Source: Thozetella sp. PMI_491 (Eukaryota; Ascomycota; Sordariomycetes; Chaetosphaeriales; Chaetosphaeriaceae). From it: DNA of 64,000 nucleotides. Within the stretch, counting starts at the first letter, position 1; each line of letters opens with the position of its first letter. Positions 11,539 to 23,600 of this stretch are shown here, piece by piece. Where the stretch lies: positions 158,392 through 222,391 of the forward strand of contig MU270071.1 in the NCBI GenBank assembly GCA_021432635.1, read 5' to 3'. The translations under genes were made by a program, and so were the position numbers. The notes below the pieces were generated by a model that saw nothing but the letters and a program-made list of their open reading frames with translations, had not been told where the DNA came from and made no database searches.

Positions 11539-11685
11539 ATGGATGGCTCATACGGGAATGCCTTCCCGCCGCGCTCCTCGCAGATGTTCGTTCCCTCTAC
11601 ACCTTCCCTTCGCATGCACCATCTTCCCGCTCCGACCGAGCCCTCCTGCTTCGCTGCCTTCTCGGATGCTATGCTCGGTGATTAA
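11539..11685 (+). promoter_or_regulatory. Possible upstream ORF whose stop overlaps the main start
   Basis: An ATG in a strong context (ACACCATGG) opens a 48-codon frame beginning MDGSYGNAFPP. It ends with TAA at 11683-11685, sharing one base with the ATG of the 1210-aa protein (TAATG). This arrangement can couple termination to re-initiation. It could instead be a missed first coding exon, but I found no GT donor in a phase that joins it to the large frame. Confidence 0.35.
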
Positions 11686-14600
11686 TGACGTCTTCGCATA
11701 GGTCCCCGTCCAACCCCGCGTCCTCGAGCAACATGTACAAGACCAACGTCAACCGGTCCAAGACGAGAAAATGGGTCGAGGCCAAGGTCCAGAGCTATGA
11801 CGGCGACGATTGGGGGGCCGACTACGACGAACCTGAAGAGCATCCCCCACTTCCCCCAGCGAAGCCTATGGGCCCGCGACAGGTCTCGGGCCCGCCTTCG
11901 TCTGTCCGGCCGACACAACCAGTTGACCTCGCCGCTTCCTCCGCCGGTCTGAGGAGCCCTTCGGGCCCGCCAGCACTACAGATCCAGACCCAATCTCAGC
12001 AGCAGCAGCCACCCGCGCCCGCCGCGCCCAAGGCCCTTCCCGCTCCTTCACAAGCCGACACCGACTCGCCGTGGCGGGCGCGACGTTCCGCGACCGACCA
12101 GATGGCCTCGACTCCACAGTCCGCTCCGGCAACTCAGAGTGCGGCCACGGCATCTAGCGTATACTCGGGAGGTCTGGCGCAGAGCCAGGCCTCATCAACC
12201 CCCCAGAGCGCAGGGGCGGCGCCGTTGCGGTTCCCCCCGCGCAAGAGCAGCATGTCGTCGCAGCAGGACCCAGTTGACTACAGCGAGCTGGCCCGCCAGC
12301 CCGCCTCGACCACATCTGACTCGAGCCAAAAGCCGTGGAATGAGCCCCAATCCGCTTCCCCTGCGAATGCCAAGTCGCCCAACAAACCTCTCCCTTTCAT
12401 CCGCCCGGCTGATATCTACCGACGGATGGAGGAGGAAAGAGAAAAGGAGCGGAGGTCGATGGAGTCGGCCCGGCCGAGTCTGGATGGCTCTGATGTGCGC
12501 GGCAGCATCCTCGGTAGCGGCCCTGCGTCGCCCCAGACCCATACCCCGCAACGGGCCGTCCAAGAGGCCGCTCAAGACGCCCAGAACCCAAGCCCTGAGG
12601 CACGCGCGGAAGGCGCCCCCAGCTCCAAGCCAACCCTAGCCCCTGTCGCGGAGAGAAAGAGCGAGTATGGTTTGGAAGGTCTTCTCGCAAGCTACGGGAC
12701 AGAAGAAGGCTTAGCCGAGCCCATCCCAACAGAGCCGTCCGCACCGCTCAACACCACACAGTCGCTCCCTTCGCAGAACGTGCCGGGGCAGAGCGACCCA
12801 GCCCAGACTTCTGGAGCCGAGAAGGACCTAAGACGGTTTTCAACCAGTCCAAAGCTCCCGGACTTTGCCCGCATGTCGGCCTTCGGAGACGATCTATTCT
12901 CCGACTCGCCTCGCTCCTTCATGTCTGGCCCGCAGCCTCTCTCAACCGTCTCGGACGAGCCCGAAGCTGCCATTCCCGCTCCCAGCGGTCCTCCTCGCGC
13001 CGTGTCGCCTGTCTTGGAGAAAGAAGAGACACCCTCCCTGGCTGACCCAGCAACTAGCTCTTCAATTGTGGTAGCCCAACCGCCGAACGTCTCCGTTCCC
13101 CTCCCTGCCATCGACACTCTGCCGGCTAAACCCCCGCCACAAGCTCTAGGGAGGTCTCCTCGCCTTGACCAAGTGGAACATGCAGCCAGCGAAGACTCTA
13201 CTTCTCCCCTGGCGCAGAGCCATGGCTTGACGGATCTTGCAAGCCGGACACAGCAGGAAGAAGGCGATCTTACTCTGCCAGCTGGCAGTGATATCCAGGT
13301 TGCGCCCGCCGAGGGCGTGGCGCACCAGCAAACAGAGGAGGAACGGAGTAGGATACTTCAGTCATCACCCACAGGAGGTTGGGTGCCAGAGACACCTATT
13401 ATGCCTGGCCATAGGGGCACTGCTGTCCCCGCTTCCCTGCAAACCGATACTCTCCCTGCTGTATCGTACGCCCGGGATGTAGGTGAAATCTCACCGATCT
13501 CCGAGGCTGGCGAGAATGCCGAGGACACAACTGTTGCTGGAATGCCCGAGCCTGGAGTTTCTAGCGCAAAAGCAGTCGTGGAGGCAACGGACGCCGATGT
13601 AGAGATGCCTTCTGCATCGCCGTCCGTGGCAACAGACCCGCCAGCTGGCCCCTTCGCTCGGCTTCAAACTCCCAGCCCGGCCCCCGCTGCTTCGTCTGAA
13701 GCCCAGTCTGTTGATGATTCAATGGCCAAACAAGAAGGCGAGATATTCGAAACAGCCAATACTGGTTCAGAGTCCCCGCGAGACGAGCCAACAACACCAG
13801 TCCCGAACACGGCCACCACGGCACAGCCCGATATCACACCTACGGCGCCGCTTAATCCCCGAAAGGACGCTCGTGAAGTAGACGTCTCTAACGAAGGTTT
13901 TGTGGTGCCTCCGTCTCTCGAACGGGTCTCCACCATCGATACCAACACCAGTTCTCCCGTCAAGGAGAGTGATGTCTTGCGTGAGGAAATCATAAGGTCT
14001 CTGAGCCCCATGTCCGCTGGTACCCCTCTGCCTCAATCCACAGATTTTATGGGCTCAGGTGTCCACACTGGGGCAGCGGAAACTCCCCGTGAAAATCCAG
14101 TACGCGAGAGCTCTTATCTCGGTGATGTGTATGGAGACTACTGGTCCGCAAATGACGAGAAGCAAGAGCAAGATGCTGCTGAGCCCACTGGCCAAAACGA
14201 AGCCACGGGAATCCCGGAGCCCGCAACTACACCGAAGCCACTAGAGACTGTGCGGCTAGAATCCGCTTCACCAGACAACTCGCCTCCAGCGCCTGAGCCT
14301 ACTTCACCAAACGCGATTAGCCCTCGACTGCGGGAGCGGTTCTCCTGGGAAGTGCTCTCCGAGGAGTCCATTGAGCCGAAGTCCTTGGGCATGGGGCCCG
14401 AAGCCCCGGCAATCGGGACGCCGACCGCCGATCTAGCTACGGGCCATGGACACGAAGAAACCGCGGACCCCTCTGCTTCTCGCTCGGTGCCATCTATTAC
14501 CCCCGGAGCCCCTAACACCGCCAAGTCGAGCCAAGCAGCAGCACCCAGTATATCGCACCAAATCTCTCTGGTTAGCACAATCCCGCCTCGGTCCGAGCTA

Positions 14601-15317
14601 GAGGTACCCATTGAACCACCTTCGCCGGTGTCAGTCTTGTCGGAGCGTAACACGACGGCGCCTGAAAGCCACAGGCTTTCCCTAAGGGATGAGAAAGCGC
14701 TCGCGCAGTCATCTTCCACCGGGGTGGCGCCGTCGCCCCCGCATGATCAGCATCCGGCTCTTCAGGAGGGACCACCGACGGCCACGGTGATGACTGGAGC
14801 CGCAGGAACCCCCCAACCCATCAATATCATACCTTTCAGGCAGATACTCGATACGGCGTCACCGGCCGACCGCATTAGACTATACAAGGAAACGAGGCAA
14901 CAATTCGCCTTGCTCGACACGGGACTGGGCCACTGGCTGTCGGAGACCCGGGCCTTACGGCCTGAGCATTTAAATGCTACCTCTTCTTTCAGCGCCAACC
15001 TCAGCCTTGGTCCTCCTCCAGTCGACCCGACTGCAGGCGGGTTACCTGGCTCTCCGCAAGGCGCGCAGCCACCATACCACCAACAATACCTCAACGCCAG
15101 CACAACCCGGGTGGGGAGCCCGGGCGGTAGGCCAGCAAGCAACATGCCCATGCCGCCGCCGCCGCTCCAGGGAGCGAGCAGCTTCGGACACACGAGCAAT
15201 CAAGTAGGCGCCAAGAGCAAGGAATTCCTCATGGTGGCAGGGAAGGTTGGCAAGGGGCTGCTAAGCAAAGGAAAGAACAAGTTGAGGAACACGGGCGACA
15301 AGGTATTTTCCTCCTAA
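11685..15317 (+). CDS. Large disordered fungal protein with conserved-looking ends, function unknown
   Basis: This is a single open frame of 1210 codons. I do not recognise a named family. The N-terminal module (residues 17-45) contains MYKTNVNRSKTRKWVEAK followed by an acidic DGDDWGADYDE patch. A second charged block, FIRPADIYRRMEEEREKER, lies near residue 240. Most of the rest is Ser/Pro/Thr/Ala-rich and predicted disordered. Near residues 1050-1090 a folded-looking segment reads FRQILDTASPADRIRLYKET, then QFALLDTGLGHWLSE. The C-terminus (SKEFLMVAGKVGKGLLSKGK and on) is a basic amphipathic stretch that could bind membranes. The start could be ATG 11685 or ATG 11733, the latter just before the conserved block. 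A stop lies two codons upstream of 11685. A scaffold role is inference only. Confidence 0.82.
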   Translation: MTSSHRSPSNPASSSNMYKTNVNRSKTRKWVEAKVQSYDGDDWGADYDEPEEHPPLPPAKPMGPRQVSGPPSSVRPTQPVDLAASSAGLRSPSGPPALQIQTQSQQQQPPAPAAPKALPAPSQADTDSPWRARRSATDQMASTPQSAPATQSAATASSVYSGGLAQSQASSTPQSAGAAPLRFPPRKSSMSSQQDPVDYSELARQPASTTSDSSQKPWNEPQSASPANAKSPNKPLPFIRPADIYRRMEEEREKERRSMESARPSLDGSDVRGSILGSGPASPQTHTPQRAVQEAAQDAQNPSPEARAEGAPSSKPTLAPVAERKSEYGLEGLLASYGTEEGLAEPIPTEPSAPLNTTQSLPSQNVPGQSDPAQTSGAEKDLRRFSTSPKLPDFARMSAFGDDLFSDSPRSFMSGPQPLSTVSDEPEAAIPAPSGPPRAVSPVLEKEETPSLADPATSSSIVVAQPPNVSVPLPAIDTLPAKPPPQALGRSPRLDQVEHAASEDSTSPLAQSHGLTDLASRTQQEEGDLTLPAGSDIQVAPAEGVAHQQTEEERSRILQSSPTGGWVPETPIMPGHRGTAVPASLQTDTLPAVSYARDVGEISPISEAGENAEDTTVAGMPEPGVSSAKAVVEATDADVEMPSASPSVATDPPAGPFARLQTPSPAPAASSEAQSVDDSMAKQEGEIFETANTGSESPRDEPTTPVPNTATTAQPDITPTAPLNPRKDAREVDVSNEGFVVPPSLERVSTIDTNTSSPVKESDVLREEIIRSLSPMSAGTPLPQSTDFMGSGVHTGAAETPRENPVRESSYLGDVYGDYWSANDEKQEQDAAEPTGQNEATGIPEPATTPKPLETVRLESASPDNSPPAPEPTSPNAISPRLRERFSWEVLSEESIEPKSLGMGPEAPAIGTPTADLATGHGHEETADPSASRSVPSITPGAPNTAKSSQAAAPSISHQISLVSTIPPRSELEVPIEPPSPVSVLSERNTTAPESHRLSLRDEKALAQSSSTGVAPSPPHDQHPALQEGPPTATVMTGAAGTPQPINIIPFRQILDTASPADRIRLYKETRQQFALLDTGLGHWLSETRALRPEHLNATSSFSANLSLGPPPVDPTAGGLPGSPQGAQPPYHQQYLNASTTRVGSPGGRPASNMPMPPPPLQGASSFGHTSNQVGAKSKEFLMVAGKVGKGLLSKGKNKLRNTGDKVFSS

Positions 15318-16817
15318 CCTTCTGACGGTGCACACTTGGCTGGTCTTCTTCCACCAGTACGCGCGCGCCATCTTAACGCAACATGCACGCTTTTCTTTGC
15401 AGGACTCCGAGTTGGGACTGCGCTTGGGACGCATACAAGCACCTCTAACACATGCCGGCGCCTTATTTTTATTTTATTTTATTTTTTTCTCCACCCTCCT
15501 CTACATTAATCTTTACCCCGAGCACTCGGATGAGAATGTGGTGGCGAGTGTTTCTGCTTTTCATCGGGGAATCAGTCGATGCAGCCCGACCGGGCGAGGA
15601 AGTCTCTCTCGACTCTACGAGGCCGGAGCCTGCCGGGGCCGTCGGGGCGTCGATGTTGTGTACACAGGAAAGGGGATCGCGATGGGCCAGGGGTGTTCAT
15701 GTGCCAGAGACAGCTTGTAGCTCTATCTCTTTGTTTTCTTGTCAAGGTTGATGAGAAGAAGTGACGAGCGATGATGATCTCCACGAGTCAGCCAGAAGCC
15801 AAAGAAATTAAGGGAATTTGATTGTTCAAATTGTCCATGGCGGAAATCTATGGACATACAAAACATGCCTAAGCTTCTTGCGCGCCCTCTCACCGTCGTC
15901 ATTATCCATCCCTCCTTGGATATCTTTTTTTTTTTTTGGTCCCCCCCTCCCCAAAACCCCCTCCTCCTCGTCTTAAGTGGCGGCTCAGTTAGAGCCTACC
16001 TCCTCTGCTCCGGATCGCCACTGTGCTAGGCTTGGTTGGCTTTCGTACCCGAGTAAGTGGTCCAGTCCCGCTTTCTAGAAACCCCATCGCAGCCTTCCTC
16101 CCCACATGCGTCGAATCACCCAGTCGCGTAGTAGTTTCTGGGGGCGCGTTGGCAGTGGCCCCAAGAGCCTCGTCCTTTGTTTGCCATTTTTGTCGATCAG
16201 CAGGGGAGGCAAGGGTGATTGAACTCCCCCCCCCCCCCCAAAAAAAAAACCCCCCATTACCGAAGCCATTCCCTCTCCTTTTGCGGGCATTCCCCGAGTA
16301 GACACAGCCGTCTTGTCTTGAGCGTCTGCTGCTTCCTCGATATAGGGATAGTTGGATGGTATATCATCTCACCTTCCATGTTGGCTCCTGTGTATTAGCG
16401 TGCACATGCTCCAACACACAATGCTTTCATTTCTGTCAATTCCCTGTGCCCGCCCGCTCCAGGCTATTTTAAATACCACCGGATGTGCTCTACGCCCCAC
16501 ACGTGGGAACAGACACAGCTAATCATTTCGCTGGACTTCGTCCCACCAGGACCTCGACGCCGAATCGTTTCGACCAGGCACCCAAGGGACCACCAGCCCA
16601 GGTGGCGGACCCATAGTAATACTAGGCCACAGGGCTAAGAACGCTAAGAATGTCGCTGAGCGGCGGTCGACGTGGGGCGTTGGCTTTGTGAGCCGCTTCT
16701 CTCGCTCCGACCTCCACCTGGACCGGCTCGACCAGGGGGGGCGTTTCCAAGCAAACCAGGCCCCCAATGTGAGTTCAGCCCAGGAGGAGCCGGCCGGTTC
16801 AGCTCGATCCTTTCTGA
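15318..16817. other. Intergenic, homopolymer-rich
   Basis: It holds the 3' region of the 1210-aa gene and the promoter of the next large gene. Notable runs are T-rich DNA at 15466-15490, a T run near 15927-15940, and a block of 14 C, 10 A and 6 C at 16226-16255. No coding exon is recognised. Confidence 0.5.
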
Positions 16818-17636
16818 CTGACTTTACTGAAGCTGCATGGTCAGCACCAACCTCGACTTACGACGAGTAATCAAAAGCGCCAGTCCTTGGACTCGCAGCT
16901 GCCCCTGCTCACCCTCCACCGGCCGCAGCGACCCCAGCAGCCGCAATCCCAGCAACCCCAGCGCTGGTCCCATTTCTTCCAGCAGCATTCGCCCTCTGCG
17001 CAGCTGCCCCAGCGCCTCTTCAAATCGCCAACTGTCGCGACTTCCTCATCGCCGCTCCCCCAACTTCCTACCCCGACACGAGCTTCACCCTTCAACCCTT
17101 TCTCTCGCGGCAGCCGACCATCATCGCCGTCATTGCCGTCACCCTTTGCTCGGCCGCCCCAGACACCGCCACCCCGTCCTTCTCCGGCGCGAGACGCTGC
17201 GTCTCCCCACGGCCGCCGCCCGCGCCGTCGCGATAGCCAACCCGAGGTTGTCTCGCCCGTCTCCGGGTCCTTCTCTCCATCACTCTCGTCGCCCGCTCGC
17301 CAGCGCCCGCCCGCAGCTACCGAGGGCCTCCTTCCCGTCCCCGCTCCTATCAGCAAAGAGCAGCCGTCCTGGGACCCGTTCACTGGCACGCCGCTGGTCG
17401 AAGAAGAAGATTTCGAATTCGACGAGCCCGTGCGCGCCCCCCCGCCGACGCATGCGATCGCCGCTGGCCGCCGCACCACTGACAACGACAACAAGATCAA
17501 GGAAAACAACGAGGGCGGCGGTGACGATACGTCCGACAGAGCTCTCGCCGCCGACCGCAGCGGATTGAAGCCGCCATTGTCCCACCAGCAGCATCAGCAG
17601 CAACAGCAGTGGCCACACCCAAAATCTAGCCCGACC
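16818..17636 (+). other. Probable N-terminal coding extension of the downstream giant protein
   Basis: The frame of the protein starting at 17637 stays open upstream for 273 codons, back to a TGA at 16815, without any ATG. Its translation looks like protein. It contains ASPFNPFSRGSRPSSPS with an NPF motif, and PSWDPFTGTPLVEEEDFEFD with a DPF motif and an acidic patch. One way to supply an ATG is a first exon at 16837-16866 (MVSTNLDLRR) spliced from donor GTAATC at 16867 to one of several in-phase CAG acceptors at 16937, 16940 or 16952. Alternatively it is a long leader, or translation starts at a non-ATG codon. Confidence 0.5.
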
Positions 17637-20600
17637 ATGGCTGCTTACGCCCAGAACCCGAACCTGCAGCCGGCTGGCAATTTCCCCCACCACCTCCAAC
17701 AGCACCCGCAGAATCCCCAGTACCAAGGCAACCCTGGCGACCCCAACACGCCGCAACGCCAGTCCTCGTTTGGCCTCCCGTCAGTCAAGAGAACCTCAAC
17801 CTGGGGCTCGTCCATTATGAAATCAATCGAGGGCGTCTCTGGCGAGAACGGCGAAGCCTCTGGGCCACCCCAGCATCAACTGCAACAGGGAAGCTCTTTT
17901 CCTCCAGGCCCCAGCTTAAGCCCCGGGCCCACTGGCGCCGGGGCCTCAGCCTTGCCACAGCCACAGGGCCAGCAGTTCGGGGTCGGACCGCAGAGTCATC
18001 AGATGATGGTGGGTCAAGGCCAGGGGGGTTACTTGAATCAATTCTTTCCCAATGGCCAGCCGCAACAACAACAACCGCAGCAGCAGTTCATCCCGGGAGG
18101 CTACCGACCATCCCAACCAATGATGCAAGCTCACCAACAACAGCCACAGCCGTTCTACGGCCAGGCCCTCCAGCAGCAGCAGCAAATGCATCCCCAACAG
18201 CAGCTACATCAGCAACAGCAGCTACAACAACAGCAGCAGCTACAACAACAGCAGCAACTACAACAACAGCAGCAGCTACAACAACAACAACAGCTCCAGC
18301 AGCTCCAGCAGCAGCATCTCCAGCAGCAGCAACAGCAATCGCCTGGCGGTCCTAGTCAGCAGCCTCAGGGCTTCCCGGGCCCCCAAGGTCAGTTCTTCCC
18401 CCAGGGACAGCTGAATGGACAGCCGCCTGCCCAGCCGCAGATCGTAACGAATGGCGCCCAAAACTACCAATGGGTTCCCCAAGGCATGCGTCCCGACGAG
18501 ACCGTGTCGCCGTCGTCTGGGAACCCGATCCAGCAATTCCCTCCTCAGGGCAACCCGATCCAGCGCTTCCCTCCCCAAGGCCCACAGGGCGCCTGGAAGC
18601 TCGAAGAATCGCACCTGACCCAACCTCTCCTTCCTTCCAAAGGCAATCGAGCCTCCCCCGGTCCTTCACAGCAACCACAACCCTTCTACGGATTTGACAA
18701 GGAGACTGGTGGCGGCGGCCCCTCCACAAGCGGCGCGCTTCAGCGCACAAAGTCCCCTGAGCTGCAGCCCAACTCAGCCGGTTCGCCCCTGAAGCAGGCG
18801 CATGGTGTTCAGGGCCCTCCTGCCAACAATAATCAAACCCCCTCAGGCCCAGCCTCGGGAGGTTTCCTAACAAGGACTTCTACCGGCCAGGCGAATGGCC
18901 TTGCCGCTCCCGCCGAGCAGAACACTAACCGTCGTGTCTCTGGGCTCTTTGGTGGTCTCCGCCAAAAGATAACGGGGGGCAGCTCCGACAAGACGAAGGA
19001 ACCCCCAAGCGGCGTGCGCATTGGGCCGCCGGGAGGTCCCGTTGGCCCCCCTGGCGGCCCTGTTGGCTTGCCTGGCCGGGCCATGGGCCCTCCGGGTGGT
19101 CCCGTCGGCCTTCCGGGTGGTCCCGTTGGTATGCCTGGTGGCCCCGTAGGCCCGCCTGGTGGCCCCATGGGCCCGCCCGGTGGTCCCATGGGCCCGCCCG
19201 GTGGTCCCGTTGGCATGCCCGGTGGACCAGTCGGTCCGCCCGGTGGACCAGTCGGCTCGCTCGGTGGGCCCGTCGGGCTCTCTGGCGGCCCCGTAGGTTC
19301 TCCTGGCGGTACCATGGCCCCGCCCGGTGGTCCCATTGGTCTCGCTGGAGGCCCCGTCGCGGCCCCTCCAGCTCCAGTTGTGACTGGAGATGGAGTATCC
19401 GAGACGAGCGTCGTAACGCTCGAAACCACAGAGCAGAAGAAGCGGAACTCGTTCTTCCCGCTAGGCGGCGCCGGCGGACAGCCAAAAGCGACAGACAACG
19501 AGAGCGTCATTGCTCATTCTCCAGGCACGCCGGTCCCCTCTCCATCGCCGCAGTTCGCGCCTCCCGACAAGAGGCCGACCGTCTTCAATGCTATGACGTC
19601 TCGACCCCCCCAAACCTCGATGTCAGACGTGCCGCGACCTTCGATCTCGAGTAACACATCTCCGATGACGAATGCTCCGGGGCAGCCACCCAAGAAGCGC
19701 TTCTCGGCTCTCAAAGACGTATTTTCGCGCTCTAGTGGGCAGCAGGACCACGGTCAGCAGCCCCCCCCAACGGCACATTCAACGAGATCCTCTATCCAGA
19801 TACAGCCTCAGGGGCAGCAGCCTCCTTTTGCCCCACCAGTGCATCCCGGTTTGGTGGGACCCCCTTCTATAGGCGGACGGGAGAGGAGTGGCAGCGTTGC
19901 GACTTCGCGTCCCTTTACTCCGAGCACATCCCACGGACTCCCGGGACAGGCCTTGCAGGCCGCGACTCCTGACGAGGGCGACCGGGGCCGAAAGCCCACC
20001 GCTGGTGGGTTTTTGGGGTTCCTGAAGAACCGCTCGGACTCCAAGTCCCGTGATCCCAAACCTCAGCATGGTGCTCCGATGATGCCTGCCGGTGGCCCGC
20101 AGTTTCCTCCCGGCCAGCAAGGCCAGCTCCAGTTCCGCCCCCAGCAGCCCATGGCTGGTCAACAACCCGGTCAGTTCGCTCCTCATCCGGGGCAGCAGCC
20201 TGGCCTAGCTCAGTTTCCAGGCCAAGCCGTTCCTGGCCAGCAACAGCCCTTCATGCAAGGGCAAGTCCCGGGACAGCAACGGCCGGTGATGACAATGCAA
20301 CAGCCCGGCCTCCCCTTGCAGCAGCAACTTCAGCAACAACAACAGGTCGGTGGGCCGAATGGGCAACTACGGCCCTTCTCGCAGCAGGCCGGCCCCCAAC
20401 CGAACCAGCAGTTGAATGGGCAACCAGGAGGACAGCCGCGTCAGGGGCTGTCACCACAGCAGCAAGCTCTTCTGCAACAACAATTTAACCAAAGACCCAA
20501 CCAACAGCAGCCGGTGCAGGCCGGCCTTCAGTCGCAGAACAATTCGCCACAAGTCGGCTCGCCCGTTTCGCAGAGCTCCCAGCCCGCAGCCATGTCTCCT

Positions 20601-23600
20601 GTTGAACCGCCTCGCCAGCAGAACGACTCTCCCCTTAGCTTTAGGCAAGCCCTACCCCCACAGCAGCAGTCGAGCCCTGCTCCGGTGAATCAAGTTCAGC
20701 AACATCGCCAATCGTTGCCCGGCACAACGCCTCCACTGCCTAGCCAGGCTCCCTTGCGGAAGCCGGTACCGTCGCCGTCACCTAATTTGAGCGACCAGCT
20801 CAACCCGCCAGGGCTGGCGATGGATGGTTCTGCGGGGCAGAGGACGGCATCTTTCTCGTCCCTGCAGCAAAGTCCCAAGTTGGGTATCCAGGGACCGCCT
20901 GCCACAGGTTCTGTCGACCCGGCTCGCCGGATTTCCGGACCCCCGGTTGGGACGCACTCGCCGCTCGGCAGCCATCCTGTTCAGCCCGGCCAGTCTCCGT
21001 TGCAGCCGAACCCTGCCCAACAGCAGCAGGTCTCTCCTGCTCCATCCCCATCGCCGCAAGCCATCCGGCAGAGCCCGCTTGCCGGACCTCCCCAGCAGGC
21101 CCAAGGCCTAGGCCTTTCGCAAGCGCCCACCGGCCAGCCCCTTGCACAGCAGCCGGGTCCGCTCTCAGGACCGCAACCTGGACAGCAGCCCCCCCAACCT
21201 TTTACCCAGCAGCAGCCTGGCCAACAACCGGGACAGCCCCCGATCCGGCTTGTGGGTGGGCCGCAGCCGTCTGGAACGCCCACCCCTTCAGGCCCGGGCT
21301 TCGCTCCGCCCCAAGCACAATTCATGCTCAACAGGACATCGACGAACCAGACTAATCAGTCTGCCCCCATGCAACCTGCCCAGAAAGAACAGAGCACCAT
21401 GTCCAAGTTCTTCAAGGGCATCACCTCTAGCCAGCCAGCTGCCCCTGCCCCACATGGCCAGGAGCGGCCTGAGAAGGAGAAAAAGTCCTTCATGAGCAGC
21501 ATCCTAAGGAGCTCCAAGCCGGCCCAGCCACAACAGCAGCAAGCTCTTCCTCCTGCCGGCCAAGGCCAGTCCCCTCAGAGCCAATTCGTGCAAGGCCAGT
21601 TCCCTCAAGGCCCCCCTCCCCAGATGGGCCCGCCGCAGGCCCAACAAGCCGCTGTGCAGGGTCCAGGGCGACCGCAAGCCGCCCCCGGTGTCCAGGGACC
21701 TCCTGGAGCTCCTAGCCAAGGCGGCCCAGGACCCAACCAAAGCCAAATGGGCCCGCCCGCTGGCCCCCTGCAGCCCCAGCGGACCGGTTCTACCATTCAG
21801 TCACCCGCAATGACGCAATCGGGGCAGCAGCCTGGCTTCCCGCAGCCGGGCCCTCCAGGCCCTGCGGGCCCTGGGAGAGCAGGCCAGAATATGACACAGC
21901 AGCCCCCACAAGGTGGCCCGCAGGGCCAAACGAGGGTCCAGAACCTCCAACGTCAGATCTCGGGCACCGGGGCTCTCCCGCCAACGCGGCCCGCAGAGCC
22001 TCAGTACGCTCAAGTGCCCATTCCCCAAGGTTACTCGTATGTCCGTAGTGAAGGTGTCCCGGCCCCTTACTGGGTAGGCCAACAGCAGGGACAGTACCAA
22101 GGCCCTCCGGGGAGCCAGTTCATGGTGCCTCAGCTGCAGCAGCAATGGGGGCCGAACGGTCCCGTGATGTTGCAGCATCCTATCGGTTACCTGCAAGGCC
22201 ACGCCCAAGTGGCGCCTCAGGGTCAGCAGCCAGTCTACCAGCACAGCGGCGTGGCCCAAGGCCCTGCGCAGGGCGCACAGCTCCCGCCCCATGGAGGCAA
22301 GCCGCCCGCTCAAGTCCAAGGCATGCCGCCGCTAGCACAGGGCCAGTCATCCGCTCCCTCCGCGGGTGTTGAGCCCACCGGTCCGGTCCAGGGTCAGCAG
22401 CCTGCCGCTGGCCCCCAGTCGCCTCCTCCTGCTCCAGCTCCAGCTCAAGTGTCGACAGTAGCACAGGCCGCGCCGCAACCTCAGCAAGTGCTGCCGCCCC
22501 AGCCGGGCCCAGTAGGGCAGATTTCGCCGCAATCCGCCCTGTCGCCTGCCTCTCAGGCGACCACAAGCCAGGTTCCATCACCGGGACAGCTCGGCGTGTC
22601 TCCCCTGAGCCAACCCCAGTCGCGACCCGAGCCGGCTCACCTCTCGACTAACACGAGCCAGCAAAGCATCTCGCCGCCGCCCCAACTGCGACATCCTGCC
22701 TCCCCCCAGTCATACCCGCTTCCCAATACAACTTTCTCGCCCATCAACCCGGCTGCCGCGGGGCTGCCCAACCCCCCGCTACCAGGCAACGTGATCGCAG
22801 CGCCATCCATGCAGGCCCAGCCGAACCCCAACCTCGTCCCTCAGCGGCAGATCAGCGCAGTCAGCCAGATGTCGGTTCAGCCGTTGCCGGAGCCGCATGC
22901 CCAAGTCGTGCACCAACCTCTTGTCCTGCCGTCTGGCCACATGATCGGAGCAGCGCCTCAGAACGCCTCGGCGAGCCCACAGATTACTCCTGAACGTGCC
23001 GTCAGCCCCGAACCCCTTGTTGAGCCCGCTCAGCCGATCCAGGAGAGGGCTGTTAGCCCTCCCCCTGCTGAGCCGTCTCCTCCACCAAACCACATCGTCT
23101 TGCAGCAGCCGCCCCAGAACGCCGAGGAGAACATCTACGATGCCACCCCGCGCATGTCCATTGCTACCCCTCATGTGCCGAACCAGATAGCTCAACACGA
23201 GATTGTGCAGACCTTGGCCGCTGCAGAGCCCAAGGCCATCAGCCCCCCACAAGGCATGACCAGGGAGCAGCCAAGCGAAGCGATACCGCAGCAGCAGATC
23301 GTGGTCGAACCCTCTCCGCCGGTTGCTCAACCTGCGGCCCAGATCGGTATTATGGCCGGCACGGGCGACAGCAATGGCAACGTGACCCCTCCCAAGTCGA
23401 CATCGGCCGACATCTTTGAAGAGGCTAAGCGCAAGATGCTCCTCCGCGAGCAGGAAGAGAAGATTCCCGTCTTCCCCACCGAGCCTGATATGGAAGCCCA
23501 GGTGGCCCAGGCAGCGAAGAAGAAGGAGCAAGAGGAGCAGCCGCACATGAGCGCCACCAGTTATCCCGGCCAAGAATGGAACCCTTACGGCGAGGGCTTT

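Noticed and set aside
16837-17568. 243-codon + strand ORF starting with ATG
   Set aside because: Its frame gives Arg/Ser/Pro-rich translation of the same DNA that in the neighbouring frame encodes NPF and WDPF segments. Only its first ten codons may be used, as a spliced first exon.
19032-19367. Collagen-like domain
   Set aside because: Glycine does not occur at every third residue; the period is seven.
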